The notes below the pieces were generated by a model that saw only the letters and a list, made by a program, of their open reading frames with translations, was not told where the DNA came from and did no database searches. 64,000 nucleotides of DNA, from positions 172,200 through 236,199 of the forward strand of contig NZ_JBHYFV010000003.1 in the NCBI RefSeq assembly GCF_051859345.1, in the 5' to 3' direction. Both the position numbers and the translations under genes were made by a program. Of this stretch, positions 24,237 to 32,520 are shown piece after piece. The stretch is from Marivita sp051859345 (GTDB lineage Bacteria > Pseudomonadota > Alphaproteobacteria > Rhodobacterales > Rhodobacteraceae). Within the stretch, counting starts at the first letter, position 1. Each line of letters opens with the position of its first letter.

Positions 24237-25784
24237 ATGAAACCGATCCGCCTCATTTCCGGTGTTCTCACCGTCGGCTTCTGGACCCTCATGAGCCGCA
24301 TTCTGGGCGTGCTGCGCGAAGTCATGATCCTTGCCTTCATCGGTCCTGGCCCCGTCATGGACGCCTTCGTGGCGGCCTTCCGTCTGCCAAACATGTTCCG
24401 CCGCTTCTTCGCCGAAGGCGCGTTCAACGCGTCCTTTGTTCCGATGTTTTCCAAACGCTTAGAGGTCAATGACGATCCCGTGGCCTTCGCCAATCAGGCC
24501 CTGAGCGGCCTGGCCTTCGTCCTTCTGATCCTCAGCGCGGTGGCCATGATCTTCATGCCTGCCCTCGTCTGGCTGACCGCTGGCGGCTTTGTCGGCGACG
24601 CCCGGTTTGACCTCACGATCGATTTTGGACGGATCGTCTTTCCCTACATCCTGCTGATCTCTCTGACCGCGCTTTTCTCGGGCGTCCTGAACGCCACGGG
24701 CCGCTTTGCGGCGGCGGCGGCGGCACCTGTGTTCCTTAATATTTTCGTATGCCTGTCAATGGCTTGGGCAGCCTATTCCGGAGGAGAAGTGATCCGCTGG
24801 CTGGTCTGGACAGTCCCTGTCGCGGGGCTGGCCCAACTTGCCCTCGTCTGGATTGCCGCAGATCGCGCCGGGGTGCGTCTGAGGCCCACTTGGCCCCGGT
24901 GGACACCCGAGATGAAGCGCTTGGTTGTTGTCGCTGTTCCGGCAGCCCTCGCCGGTGGTGTGATGCAGATAAATCTGCTTGTTGGTCAACAGGTTGCGTC
25001 ACATTTCGAAAAGGCCGTCGGATGGCTCTACGCCGCTGACCGACTCTATCAACTGCCCCTCGGCGTGGTCGGAATCGCGGTTGGCATCGTCCTTTTGCCA
25101 GACCTCTCACGACGCCTCGGCGCACAGGACGACGCAGGGGCCAAACACGCGTTCTCAAGGGCGGGTGAACTGTCCCTCGCACTGACCATCCCGGCCGCCG
25201 TCGCGTTGATCGTGATCCCGCTTCCGGTTGTCACGGTTCTGTTCGAACGAGGGGCCACGGGGCCGGACGATTCAGCCGCCATTGCGGTGGCCGTTGCGAT
25301 CTATGGTTTGGGGCTTCCGGCCTTTGTCTTGCAGAAGGTCTTGCAGCCCCTTTTCTTTGCGCGCGAAGACACGAAATCCCCTTTCCGTTATGCGGTTTGG
25401 GCCATGATCATCAATGCGTTCGTGGCGGTTGGGCTGGCGCCGGTTCTGGGCTGGATCGCACCTGCGATTGCCACGACTCTGGCGGGGTGGGTCATGGTCT
25501 TTCTGCTCGCCCAAGGGGGGCGAAAACTGGGCGATGTGGCGCGGTTCGACGACCAGTTCCGCCGCCGCATCTGGAGGGTTTGCATGGCCTCGGTCATGAT
25601 GGGTGCGGTGCTTTGGGCCAGCACTGTATTGCTTGGTCCGTTTTTTGCCATTTCAGGTATTCGCTTCATTGCCCTTGCCGCGCTGATTGCGTTGGGAATG
25701 GTCAGTTACGCGATCCTCGGCCAACTGGTCGGGGCGTTCTCGCTTCGGGAATTCCGCACTGCGTTTCGCAGACGGAACGGCTAG
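24237..25784 (+). CDS. murJ: lipid II flippase MurJ (MviN)
   Basis: Inner-membrane flippase that moves lipid II, the peptidoglycan precursor, to the periplasmic face. The 515 residues are mostly hydrophobic, consistent with 14 membrane segments of the MOP superfamily. The start MKPIRLISGVLTVGFWTLMS followed by RILGVLREVMILAFIG and FRLPNMFRRFFAEGAFNASF is diagnostic of MurJ. An AAGGAG ribosome site precedes the ATG. The stop overlaps the convergent rhomboid-like gene by 4 bases. Essential in most bacteria. Confidence 0.97.
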   Translation: MKPIRLISGVLTVGFWTLMSRILGVLREVMILAFIGPGPVMDAFVAAFRLPNMFRRFFAEGAFNASFVPMFSKRLEVNDDPVAFANQALSGLAFVLLILSAVAMIFMPALVWLTAGGFVGDARFDLTIDFGRIVFPYILLISLTALFSGVLNATGRFAAAAAAPVFLNIFVCLSMAWAAYSGGEVIRWLVWTVPVAGLAQLALVWIAADRAGVRLRPTWPRWTPEMKRLVVVAVPAALAGGVMQINLLVGQQVASHFEKAVGWLYAADRLYQLPLGVVGIAVGIVLLPDLSRRLGAQDDAGAKHAFSRAGELSLALTIPAAVALIVIPLPVVTVLFERGATGPDDSAAIAVAVAIYGLGLPAFVLQKVLQPLFFAREDTKSPFRYAVWAMIINAFVAVGLAPVLGWIAPAIATTLAGWVMVFLLAQGGRKLGDVARFDDQFRRRIWRVCMASVMMGAVLWASTVLLGPFFAISGIRFIALAALIALGMVSYAILGQLVGAFSLREFRTAFRRRNG

Positions 25785-26470
25785 TTGCGTTGACGCAGGC
25801 GGTCGACCAGTTTTGACCAACCTCCGGGAACCAGAACACTCGACAGAGCAAAGCCAATCGCAAAGCCTGCAATGTCGGAAACCCACTCTGAATTCGCTCC
25901 GAACAACAAGCCGAAAATCAGTTGGAACAAGAGCAGAAATCCGATCAGGGTAAACGCCCTGATCTGGTTTTCGCCCAGTTGACCCAGCCGCAGCCAAAGC
26001 ATGTAGGTGAACCCGCCGATCAGCCCGTAAACCGCTGGAAACGCGCCAATAAGTGGTGCGGAACTGCCAATCGAAAGCGCGTAAATCAAGGCGCCACCGG
26101 CAGCGGAGCCAAAGAAGATCAGCACGACAGCCAGACTGCCCATCGCCTCGCCCACCATCTTGCCCAAGGCCAAAAGCATGACTCCGGCAAACAGCGCATG
26201 GGTAAAGCTGGCATGCACAAACGGGTAGGACACAAACCGCAGGACATGTTCGATCGGCCAGCGTCCGGTCTCGCGCATCCAGGCGAAAATCTCTGCGGAA
26301 AAGGCGAATCGTTCCAACGTGCCAAGCCGCCAACCCACCGCCTGCGGGCCCCCCATCAGCCCACGCGCACCCAGGTTGAACACAACCTCGATCCCGACGA
26401 TCACGAGGAACAGCGCAATCACCACCGGAGGAAGCGGGTTCAACGGGGGTTCGTTATGGGGATGTGTCAC
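25781..26470 (-). CDS. rhomboid-family membrane protein lacking catalytic residues
   Basis: 229 residues from the GTG at 26470, with about six membrane segments in rhomboid order. Family signs are VSYPFVHASFTHALFAGVML (the HxSxxH-like loop) and the later glycine helices. The serine motif GxSG is replaced: the aligned stretch reads IGAFPAVYGLIGG with no serine. The histidine helix reads SDIAGFAIGFAL with no histidine. It is therefore probably a pseudoprotease comparable in principle to iRhoms. I recall similar residue loss in other Rhodobacterales proteins of this kind. Divergent from trpS with 77 bases between starts. Confidence 0.82.
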   Translation of the reverse strand: MTHPHNEPPLNPLPPVVIALFLVIVGIEVVFNLGARGLMGGPQAVGWRLGTLERFAFSAEIFAWMRETGRWPIEHVLRFVSYPFVHASFTHALFAGVMLLALGKMVGEAMGSLAVVLIFFGSAAGGALIYALSIGSSAPLIGAFPAVYGLIGGFTYMLWLRLGQLGENQIRAFTLIGFLLLFQLIFGLLFGANSEWVSDIAGFAIGFALSSVLVPGGWSKLVDRLRQRN

Positions 26471-26547
26471 GGTATGGGCCCTTGCTTGACGGCACTGGGG
26501 GTCATGGGTAAGGCACCGACAGCACTTTTGCCAGATGGAGTTTTGCC

Positions 26548-27591
26548 ATGACTGCGGCACCTTCCGAGGGGCTCCAAACCTCTCGTGCCTTCACGCCCCG
26601 CGTCTTTTCGGGGATTCAGCCCTCGGGGGGGCTGACACTGGGCAACTACCTGGGCGCAATGAAGCGTTTCGTCGAAATGCAGGGCCAAGGGTTCGAGACC
26701 ATCTACTGCATGGTCGATATGCACGCGATCACTGTCTGGCAAGACCCCGATGCGCTTCGCCGCCAAACCCGAGAACTCGCCGCAGGCTTTATTGCGGCCG
26801 GCATCGACCCGGAAAAATCTATCCTGTTCAACCAAAGCCAGGTGCCGGAACACGCTCAGCTTGCGTGGATCTTCAACTGCGTCGCCCGCATGGGCTGGAT
26901 GAAACGCATGACGCAGTGGAAAGACAAGGCCGGAAAAAACCAGGAGAACGCCTCTCTGGGCCTGTTCGCCTACCCTGCCTTGATGGCAGCGGACATCCTG
27001 ATTTATCACGCGACCCATGTGCCGGTTGGCGAGGATCAGAAGCAACATCTTGAATTGGCGCGCGACATTGCGACCAAGTTCAACCATGATTTCAAGACCG
27101 ATTTCTTTCCGCTGACCGAACCGGTCATCGAAGGTGCGGCAACCCGTGTCATGTCGCTGCGTGACGGATCGAAGAAGATGTCGAAGTCCGATCCCTCAGA
27201 TGCCAGCCGCATCAACATGACCGATGATGCCGACGCGATTGCGCAGAAAATCCGCAAGGCCAAGACCGATCCTGATCCCCTCCCGTCCGAGGCCGAAGGA
27301 CTTGAAAACCGACCCGAGGCGCGCAACCTCGTCAACATCTACGCGGCCCTGTCGGAACAGTCGGTCGACGATGTGCTGCGGGATGTCGGCGGCAAGCCGT
27401 TCTCGGAATTCAAACCGATGTTGTCCGACCTTGCTGTGGACAAACTGTCGCCGATCTCGTCCGAGATGGCCCGTTTGATGCAACAACCCGACGAGATCGA
27501 CGCGATCCTGCGCAAAGGGGCGGACAAGGCACGCGCGATTGCCTCACCTATCCTCAAACAGACTTACGAGATCGTCGGAATGGTCGCTTGA
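26548..27591 (+). CDS. trpS: tryptophan-tRNA ligase
   Basis: Class I aminoacyl-tRNA synthetase charging tRNA-Trp. The HIGH-like signature is SGGLTLGNYLGAMKRF and the KMSKS loop is SKKMSKSDPSDASR. Length 347 is normal for bacterial TrpS. ATG at 26548 follows GGAG at 9 bases. No leader peptide or T-box is visible; regulation cannot be deduced. Confidence 0.97.
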   Translation: MTAAPSEGLQTSRAFTPRVFSGIQPSGGLTLGNYLGAMKRFVEMQGQGFETIYCMVDMHAITVWQDPDALRRQTRELAAGFIAAGIDPEKSILFNQSQVPEHAQLAWIFNCVARMGWMKRMTQWKDKAGKNQENASLGLFAYPALMAADILIYHATHVPVGEDQKQHLELARDIATKFNHDFKTDFFPLTEPVIEGAATRVMSLRDGSKKMSKSDPSDASRINMTDDADAIAQKIRKAKTDPDPLPSEAEGLENRPEARNLVNIYAALSEQSVDDVLRDVGGKPFSEFKPMLSDLAVDKLSPISSEMARLMQQPDEIDAILRKGADKARAIASPILKQTYEIVGMVA

Positions 27592-27684
27592 GGCCGCACA
27601 AACGCACATAACTTGCGCGTCCTGGACCCTTTTCCACACTGGCGCGCAAGGATACTCTGATCATGACGGTCGAAAGGACAGAGC

Positions 27685-28167
27685 ATGATCAAGGCGCATA
27701 CACAGACACGGATTGGCCACGTTCACCTCAAGGTTTCGGACCTAGAGAGGTCCATTGCGTTCTATCGCGATGTGATGGGCTTTGATCTGACCCAGAAATA
27801 TGGTGAGGACGCCGCGTTCCTGTCGGCAGGCGGCTATCACCACCACATTGGCCTCAACACCTGGTTCAGCAAAGGCGGGCCATCCGCTCCGAAACGCAGC
27901 GCGGGGTTGTTTCACGTTGCCTTCCTGTATCCCGACCGCGCGGCCCTTGCGCAGGCGTTCAAATCTGTTCTGGATGCGGGGATCGAGATTGAAGGCGCGG
28001 CAGACCATGGCGTCAGCGAGGCGATCTATTTCAGCGATCCCGACGGCAACGGAATCGAGATCTATCGCGACCGTCCGGAACCCGAATGGCCGCGCACTCC
28101 AGACGGGCAGTTGGAGATGATGAACAGCCCGCTTGACCTTGACGCCCTGCTTCAGGAGCTGGCGTAG
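27685..28167 (+). CDS. VOC-family (glyoxalase/extradiol dioxygenase fold) protein
   Basis: 160-residue metal-binding protein of the vicinal oxygen chelate superfamily. One full domain pair is visible: IGHVHLKVSDLERSIAFYRD (first module, metal His) and the second module ending SEAIYFSDPDGNGIEIYRDR (metal Glu). It resembles catechol 2,3-dioxygenase-like or bleomycin-resistance-like proteins. Substrate unknown. AAGGACAGAGC precedes the ATG. Confidence 0.88.
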   Translation: MIKAHTQTRIGHVHLKVSDLERSIAFYRDVMGFDLTQKYGEDAAFLSAGGYHHHIGLNTWFSKGGPSAPKRSAGLFHVAFLYPDRAALAQAFKSVLDAGIEIEGAADHGVSEAIYFSDPDGNGIEIYRDRPEPEWPRTPDGQLEMMNSPLDLDALLQELA

Positions 28168-28242
28168 CATCCGAACCTGCGCCGACGGTCTGGACCTTCC
28201 CGTGTCCCGCACCTAACGTGCGCCACAACGAGAGAGGTCCCC

Positions 28243-29103
28243 ATGGCAACCGGCAAGAACATCCACACCTATTTCAACGGAACCTGGCACAACGGCGACG
28301 TCGCCGTGATGAATGCCGCTGATCATGGCGCGTGGCTTGGCAGCGGCGTGTTCGACGGTGCGCGCTATGTGAATGGCGTGGCACCCGACCTGCTTGCGCA
28401 TTGCCAGCGGGTAAACCGCTCTGCCGAAGCCCTGATGGTGACCCCGACGGTCAGCGCCGAGGACATGGTCCAGATTGTCTGGGACGGACTGCGCGCCTAT
28501 CCCAAAGACTCGGCGGTCTATATCCGACCCATGTACTGGGCCATCGACGGCGACTTGACCGCGATTGTGCCACAGGCGGACAAGACCGGATTTGCAATCT
28601 GTCTTGAAGAAATCCCGATGGCGCCTGAAACGGCCAGCGTGTCACTGGGCAAGACCCAGTTCCGCCGCCCCGTTCTGGAAAGTTCCGTGGTGAATGCCAA
28701 GGCGGGCTGTCTCTATCCCAACAACGCGCGGATGCTGGCCGAAGTGCGGGCGCGCGGCTTTCAGAATGCGCTGGTGACGGATGCGATGGGCAATGTCGCC
28801 GAAAGCGCGACCGCCAACGTGTTCATGGTAAAGGATAGTGAGGTCTTTACCCCCATCGCCAATGGCACCTTCCTTGCCGGGATCACAAGGTCACGGCACA
28901 TGGCCAACTTGCGCGCCGATGGCACGGCGGTACACGAAGCCGTCCTGACCTTCGCCGATTTCGAAGCGGCGGACGAGGTGTTCCTGTCGGGCAACATGAA
29001 CAAGGTCACACCGGTCGTAGGGTTCGAAGACATCTCGTATCAGGTTGGCCCCGTCACCCGGCGCGTGCGCGAGATGTATTGGGACTGGGCGCATTCCGGA
29101 TGA
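28243..29103 (+). CDS. ilvE: branched-chain amino-acid aminotransferase (class IV)
   Basis: PLP-dependent transaminase, 286 residues, interconverting branched-chain amino and keto acids. The PLP lysine is in VVNAKAGCLYPNNARML. Fold-type IV hallmarks are VTDAMGNVAESATANVFMVK and GTFLAGITRSR. It is annotated as branched-chain because of overall similarity; D-amino-acid aminotransferase or aminodeoxychorismate lyase are less likely given the short ADHG-type N terminus with TYFNGTWHNGDV. GAGAGG lies before the ATG. Confidence 0.9.
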   Translation: MATGKNIHTYFNGTWHNGDVAVMNAADHGAWLGSGVFDGARYVNGVAPDLLAHCQRVNRSAEALMVTPTVSAEDMVQIVWDGLRAYPKDSAVYIRPMYWAIDGDLTAIVPQADKTGFAICLEEIPMAPETASVSLGKTQFRRPVLESSVVNAKAGCLYPNNARMLAEVRARGFQNALVTDAMGNVAESATANVFMVKDSEVFTPIANGTFLAGITRSRHMANLRADGTAVHEAVLTFADFEAADEVFLSGNMNKVTPVVGFEDISYQVGPVTRRVREMYWDWAHSG

Positions 29104-29186
29104 AACCGGGCGTCGTGTGATCCCAATGCCAAGATCTATTGCACGGGTTCCGTTCCTGCGTCATGATCCGCGACGGGAGAACCTCT

Positions 29187-29642
29187 ATGCGTAAATTTCT
29201 GGTTGTGCTGGATGACAGTCGCGAGTGCCTGAACGCCATGCGGTTTGCAGCGATGCGGGCCGCCAATACCGGTGGCGGGGTCGAAGTCCTCTCGATCATT
29301 CCGTCCGACGAGTTCAACCACTGGATCGGTGTTGGAGAAGTCATGCGCGAAGAGGCGCGGGAACGTATTCACGCGCATTTCGAGGTCTTCGCCAAATGGA
29401 TGCGCGACAAGCAGAACGTGGATCCTGAACTGGTGATCCGCGAAGGTGAAGCGGTGACAGAGATCATCGCGCAGGTGAACGAAGACCCGGATATTGGCGT
29501 GCTGGTGCTGGGGGCGAATTCCGGCAAGAAGGGCCCCGGCCCGCTGGTTTCGCAATTGACCAAGAACGCCGGCAGCCTGCCCATCCCGATCACCATCGTA
29601 CCGGGCGAATTGTCGAAAGAGCGGCTTGAAGCAATCACCTGA
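29187..29642 (+). CDS. universal stress protein (UspA family)
   Basis: 151 residues from the ATG at 29187 (GGGAGA seven bases upstream). One Usp domain: FLVVLDDSRECLNAMRFAAM at the N terminus and the ATP-type loop VLVLGANSGKKGPGPLVSQL near the C terminus, ending in the usual strand ITIVPG. Its role is stress endurance; no specific partner visible. It is followed by a perfect palindrome that belongs to the next gene. Confidence 0.92.
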   Translation: MRKFLVVLDDSRECLNAMRFAAMRAANTGGGVEVLSIIPSDEFNHWIGVGEVMREEARERIHAHFEVFAKWMRDKQNVDPELVIREGEAVTEIIAQVNEDPDIGVLVLGANSGKKGPGPLVSQLTKNAGSLPIPITIVPGELSKERLEAIT

Positions 29643-29659
29643 CCTTTGTCACGCCGCCA

Positions 29660-29688
29660 TCAAGGTTTAGAACAGTTCTAAACCTTGA
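29660..29688. promoter_or_regulatory. perfect 29-base palindrome, candidate iron-responsive (Iron-Rhodo-box-like) operator
   Basis: TCAAGGTTTAGAAC, one base, then its exact reverse complement ending CCTTGA. It lies 51 bases before the ATG of an Nfu-type Fe-S scaffold. The core TTTAGAAC-N-GTTCTAAA resembles, from memory, the Iron-Rhodo-box that IscR binds in Rhodobacter. It could instead be a hairpin ending the upstream usp gene, but no T run follows. Confidence 0.55.
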
Positions 29689-29739
29689 CGCTGCCCGTAT
29701 GGCACCGCATATAAGTGTCAGCGATCAGGAGGGGACGCC

Positions 29740-30303
29740 ATGTTTATCCAGACCGAATCCACGCCCAACCCGGCCACGCTCAAATTCCTGCCCGGACAGA
29801 CCGTGCTTGATATGGGCACTGCCGATTTTCCATCGGCTGACGGCGCGTCGGCATCGCCGCTTGCAGCACGTCTGTTTGGTGTTCCGGGTGTGAAAGGCGT
29901 GTTCTTCGGGCATGACTTTGTCACCGTCACCAAAGAAGATGCAACGGACTGGGATCATCTCAAACCGTCGCTTCTTGGCGCCATCATGGAGCATTTCCAG
30001 TCCGGTGATCCGGTGATGTCCAGCGATGCAAAGGCTGCGTCAGGCCATGCCGAACACACCGGTGAAGACGGCGTGATTGTGGGTCAGATCAAGGAGTTGC
30101 TCGACAGCCGCGTGCGCCCGGCCGTGGCTCAGGATGGTGGCGATATCACGTTCCACGGCTTTGAACGTGGCGTTGTGTACCTGCACATGCAGGGCGCCTG
30201 CGCGGGCTGCCCGTCCTCGACCCTGACGCTCAAGATGGGAATCGAGAATCTGCTGCGCCACTATATCCCCGAAGTGACCGAGGTGCGCCCGGTTGCCGTC
30301 TGA
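29740..30303 (+). CDS. Nfu-type iron-sulfur cluster scaffold/carrier protein
   Basis: 187 residues. The N-terminal Nfu_N domain starts MFIQTESTPNPATLKFLPGQ. After a linker, the C-terminal NifU domain carries the cluster-binding CAGCPSS motif in YLHMQGACAGCPSSTLTLKMG. It carries Fe-S clusters to target proteins. The palindrome just upstream fits iron-dependent control. It overlaps tsaB by 11 bases, so nfu-tsaB-rimI probably form one transcript. Confidence 0.94.
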   Translation: MFIQTESTPNPATLKFLPGQTVLDMGTADFPSADGASASPLAARLFGVPGVKGVFFGHDFVTVTKEDATDWDHLKPSLLGAIMEHFQSGDPVMSSDAKAASGHAEHTGEDGVIVGQIKELLDSRVRPAVAQDGGDITFHGFERGVVYLHMQGACAGCPSSTLTLKMGIENLLRHYIPEVTEVRPVAV

Positions 30304-30862
30304 CACGACACTTCTGGCATTTGACACATCGGCTGCGCATTGCGCAGCCGCTTTGCTTTGTGGCGACAGGATCGTTGCAACCCGCGTAGATGATATGGCG
30401 CGCGGACAGGCAGAACACCTGATGCCGATGCTCGAGTCGTTTCTGGCCGAACAGGCAAAGACCTGGGCCGACCTGACCCGCATTGGCGTGGGAGTCGGTC
30501 CGGGAAATTTCACCGGCATCCGCATTTCGGTCTCTGCTGCGCGCGGGCTGGCGCTGGGGCTGGGCATTCCGGCCATCGGCGTGTCGACCCTTCAGGCGAT
30601 CCACCATGTGACACCGGGCGTCACAGCCGCCGTCACCGCGCCGCGCGACATGCTCTATATCCAGAGGCCGGGGTCGCCACCTCGACTGGTCGCGGCCACG
30701 CCGGACGCCGTCTTTGGACCCTCCGCAGACTCCTTGATCGCCGCCATCGCTCAGGTCGCGGCAAAGGCAGATGCACAGCAATCAGACCGTCCCAAACCGC
30801 TTTACATCAAACCTGCCGATGCGGCCCCTGCGCGCGACCGCGCACCGGTGATCCTGCCGTGA
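30293..30862 (+). CDS. tsaB: tRNA threonylcarbamoyladenosine biosynthesis protein TsaB
   Basis: Scaffold partner of TsaD in the t6A37 modification of ANN-decoding tRNAs. ASKHA fold features: LAFDTSAAHCAAALL (phosphate-1-like strand), RGQAEHLMPMLESFL and the diagnostic GVGVGPGNFTGIRISVSAAR. The TTG at 30293 gives 189 residues and overlaps the preceding gene; no better start lies nearby. The last bases overlap rimI (GTGA). tsaB-rimI adjacency is widespread. Confidence 0.93.
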   Translation: MPSDTTLLAFDTSAAHCAAALLCGDRIVATRVDDMARGQAEHLMPMLESFLAEQAKTWADLTRIGVGVGPGNFTGIRISVSAARGLALGLGIPAIGVSTLQAIHHVTPGVTAAVTAPRDMLYIQRPGSPPRLVAATPDAVFGPSADSLIAAIAQVAAKADAQQSDRPKPLYIKPADAAPARDRAPVILP

Positions 30863-31326
30863 CTCCCGCCGCCTTTGCTCGGATCATGGATCGTGCCTAT
30901 TGCGAAATGCGCCCCTGGTCAGCCGATGAAATCGCCGACACACTCGCCAATCCGCATGTTGTCTTTCTCACCCAAACCCATGGTGGGCTGATTGCGCAGA
31001 TCGTGGCAGGAGAGTGCGAAATCCTCGCCTTTGCCACGGATCCCGAGGCCCAGCGTACCGGTGTCGGGTCTGCATTGATCACCGACCTGATCGAGAAAGC
31101 GCGTGCAGCCCATGCCGATCGCATCTTTCTGGACGTGGCAAGCCGCAACCACGCGGCGCGCGCGTTTTATGACGCGAAGGGATTCGCCCCGGTTGGCACG
31201 CGACGGGGATATTACACGTTGCGCGATGGCACAAAGGACGATGCGGTGCTGCTTTCACGCGCCATAGCGCGAGGTCAAGCAAATGATGCGTCAACGTCAC
31301 ACGGGGCAACGTCAAAAAGCGGTTGA
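30859..31326 (+). CDS. rimI: ribosomal-protein alanine N-acetyltransferase RimI-like
   Basis: GNAT acetyltransferase of RimI type, which acetylates the N terminus of ribosomal protein S18. The acetyl-CoA loop is ILAFATDPEAQRTGVGSALI and the late strand is ARAFYDAKGFAPVGTRRGYY. GTG start overlaps the tsaB stop. Length 155 is usual. Identification rests on motif plus the tsaB neighbour; the C-terminal 20 residues are unstructured. Confidence 0.9.
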   Translation: MTPAAFARIMDRAYCEMRPWSADEIADTLANPHVVFLTQTHGGLIAQIVAGECEILAFATDPEAQRTGVGSALITDLIEKARAAHADRIFLDVASRNHAARAFYDAKGFAPVGTRRGYYTLRDGTKDDAVLLSRAIARGQANDASTSHGATSKSG

Positions 31327-31421
31327 CCCTTTGATCCGCGTAACAGTTAATTGCATCTGATCAACCGATCTAATCAAGCGACGCAATATAGCCGTCGCAG
31401 TCCAATACCTGGGAGCTGAAA

Positions 31422-32426
31422 ATGACCCTTATGACAAAACTTTACGGTGCCGCCGCTGCTTTGGCGCTCACCGCTGGCGCGGCTGTGGCCGAACCGGCCC
31501 TGATCTACGATCTGGGTGGCAAATTCGACAAGTCCTTCAACGAAGCCGCCTTCAACGGAGCAGAGCGCTGGGCCGAGGAAACCGGCGGTTCGTATCTTGA
31601 AATCGAGATCCAGTCCGAAGCTCAACGCGAACAGGCGTTGCGCCGCTTTGCCGAAGCTGGTGCCAACCCGGTCATTACGACTGGTTTTGCCATCGCATCC
31701 TCTATCGAAGAGGTCGCTCCGGATTATCCGGACACGAAATTCGTGAATATCGACGGCTTCCTGCCCGAGATCCCCGAGAACGTTCAAATGATCTCCTTCC
31801 AGGAACATCAAGGCTCCTACCTTGTTGGCATGATGGCGGCGATGGCGTCCGAGTCCGGCACTGTAGGCTTTATCGGAGGCATGGATGTTCCGCTGATCCG
31901 TCATTTCGGCTGCGGCTATGCCCAGGGTGTCAAAGCGGTCAATCCCGATATCGAGGTGATCGCGAACATGACGGGTACAACACCGGCCGCGTGGAACGAT
32001 CCCGTCAAAGGCTCCGAACTGGCCAAGGCGCAAATCAGCCAGGGCGCTGACGTGATCTATGCCGCTGCTGGTGGCACGGGCGTCGGCGTTCTTCAAACCG
32101 CCGCTGACGAGGATATCCTGTCCATCGGTGTCGACAGCAACCAGAATCATCTTCACCCAGGCAAGGTTCTGACGTCGATGCTCAAACGGGTCGATGTCGC
32201 GGTTTATGACTCGATGACAGCCGGCACCGATCTTGAAACAGGCATCGGCATCACGCTTGGCCTCGAGGAGGACGGCGTTGGCGTTGCAATGGACGAGAAC
32301 AACGAAGGTCTGGTCACAGAAGAGATGATGGCCGCAGTTCAAGAAGCGCGTCAAAAGATCATTGACGGCGAGATCGAGGTCGTCAGCTACTACGCGAACG
32401 ACAGCTGCCCAGCGGTCAACTTCTGA
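31422..32426 (+). CDS. BMP-family ABC transporter substrate-binding protein (purine/nucleoside type)
   Basis: Periplasmic binding protein of the BmpA/PnrA family, which binds purine nucleosides. A signal peptide ends in AGAAVA at about residue 23, followed by EPALIYDLGGKFDKSFNEAAFNGAERW, the family's hallmark start (D-x-G...DKSFN). Later motifs are ITTGFAIA, FQEHQGSYLVGMMAA and GFIGGMDVPLI. Length 334 is normal. It is the first gene of a four-gene transporter operon; a hairpin in the gap after it may raise its level relative to the membrane parts. Confidence 0.93.
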   Translation: MTLMTKLYGAAAALALTAGAAVAEPALIYDLGGKFDKSFNEAAFNGAERWAEETGGSYLEIEIQSEAQREQALRRFAEAGANPVITTGFAIASSIEEVAPDYPDTKFVNIDGFLPEIPENVQMISFQEHQGSYLVGMMAAMASESGTVGFIGGMDVPLIRHFGCGYAQGVKAVNPDIEVIANMTGTTPAAWNDPVKGSELAKAQISQGADVIYAAAGGTGVGVLQTAADEDILSIGVDSNQNHLHPGKVLTSMLKRVDVAVYDSMTAGTDLETGIGITLGLEEDGVGVAMDENNEGLVTEEMMAAVQEARQKIIDGEIEVVSYYANDSCPAVNF

Positions 32427-32450
32427 GCGCGCGAACCCGACAAGAGGTAC

Positions 32451-32474
32451 GGAGCGGCCGGAAACGGCCGCTCC
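32451..32474 (+). promoter_or_regulatory. intercistronic hairpin between binding-protein and ATPase genes
   Basis: GGAGCGGCC, six bases, GGCCGCTCC: a perfect 9-base stem 24 bases after the binding-protein stop. With no T run it is more likely an mRNA-stabilising or partial-termination structure than a full terminator, common after genes for binding proteins needed in excess. Confidence 0.65.
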
Positions 32475-32520
32475 GCCATGTATCGGGCGACAGACCCGAA
32501 GACTGACGCAGGGATAGTTC

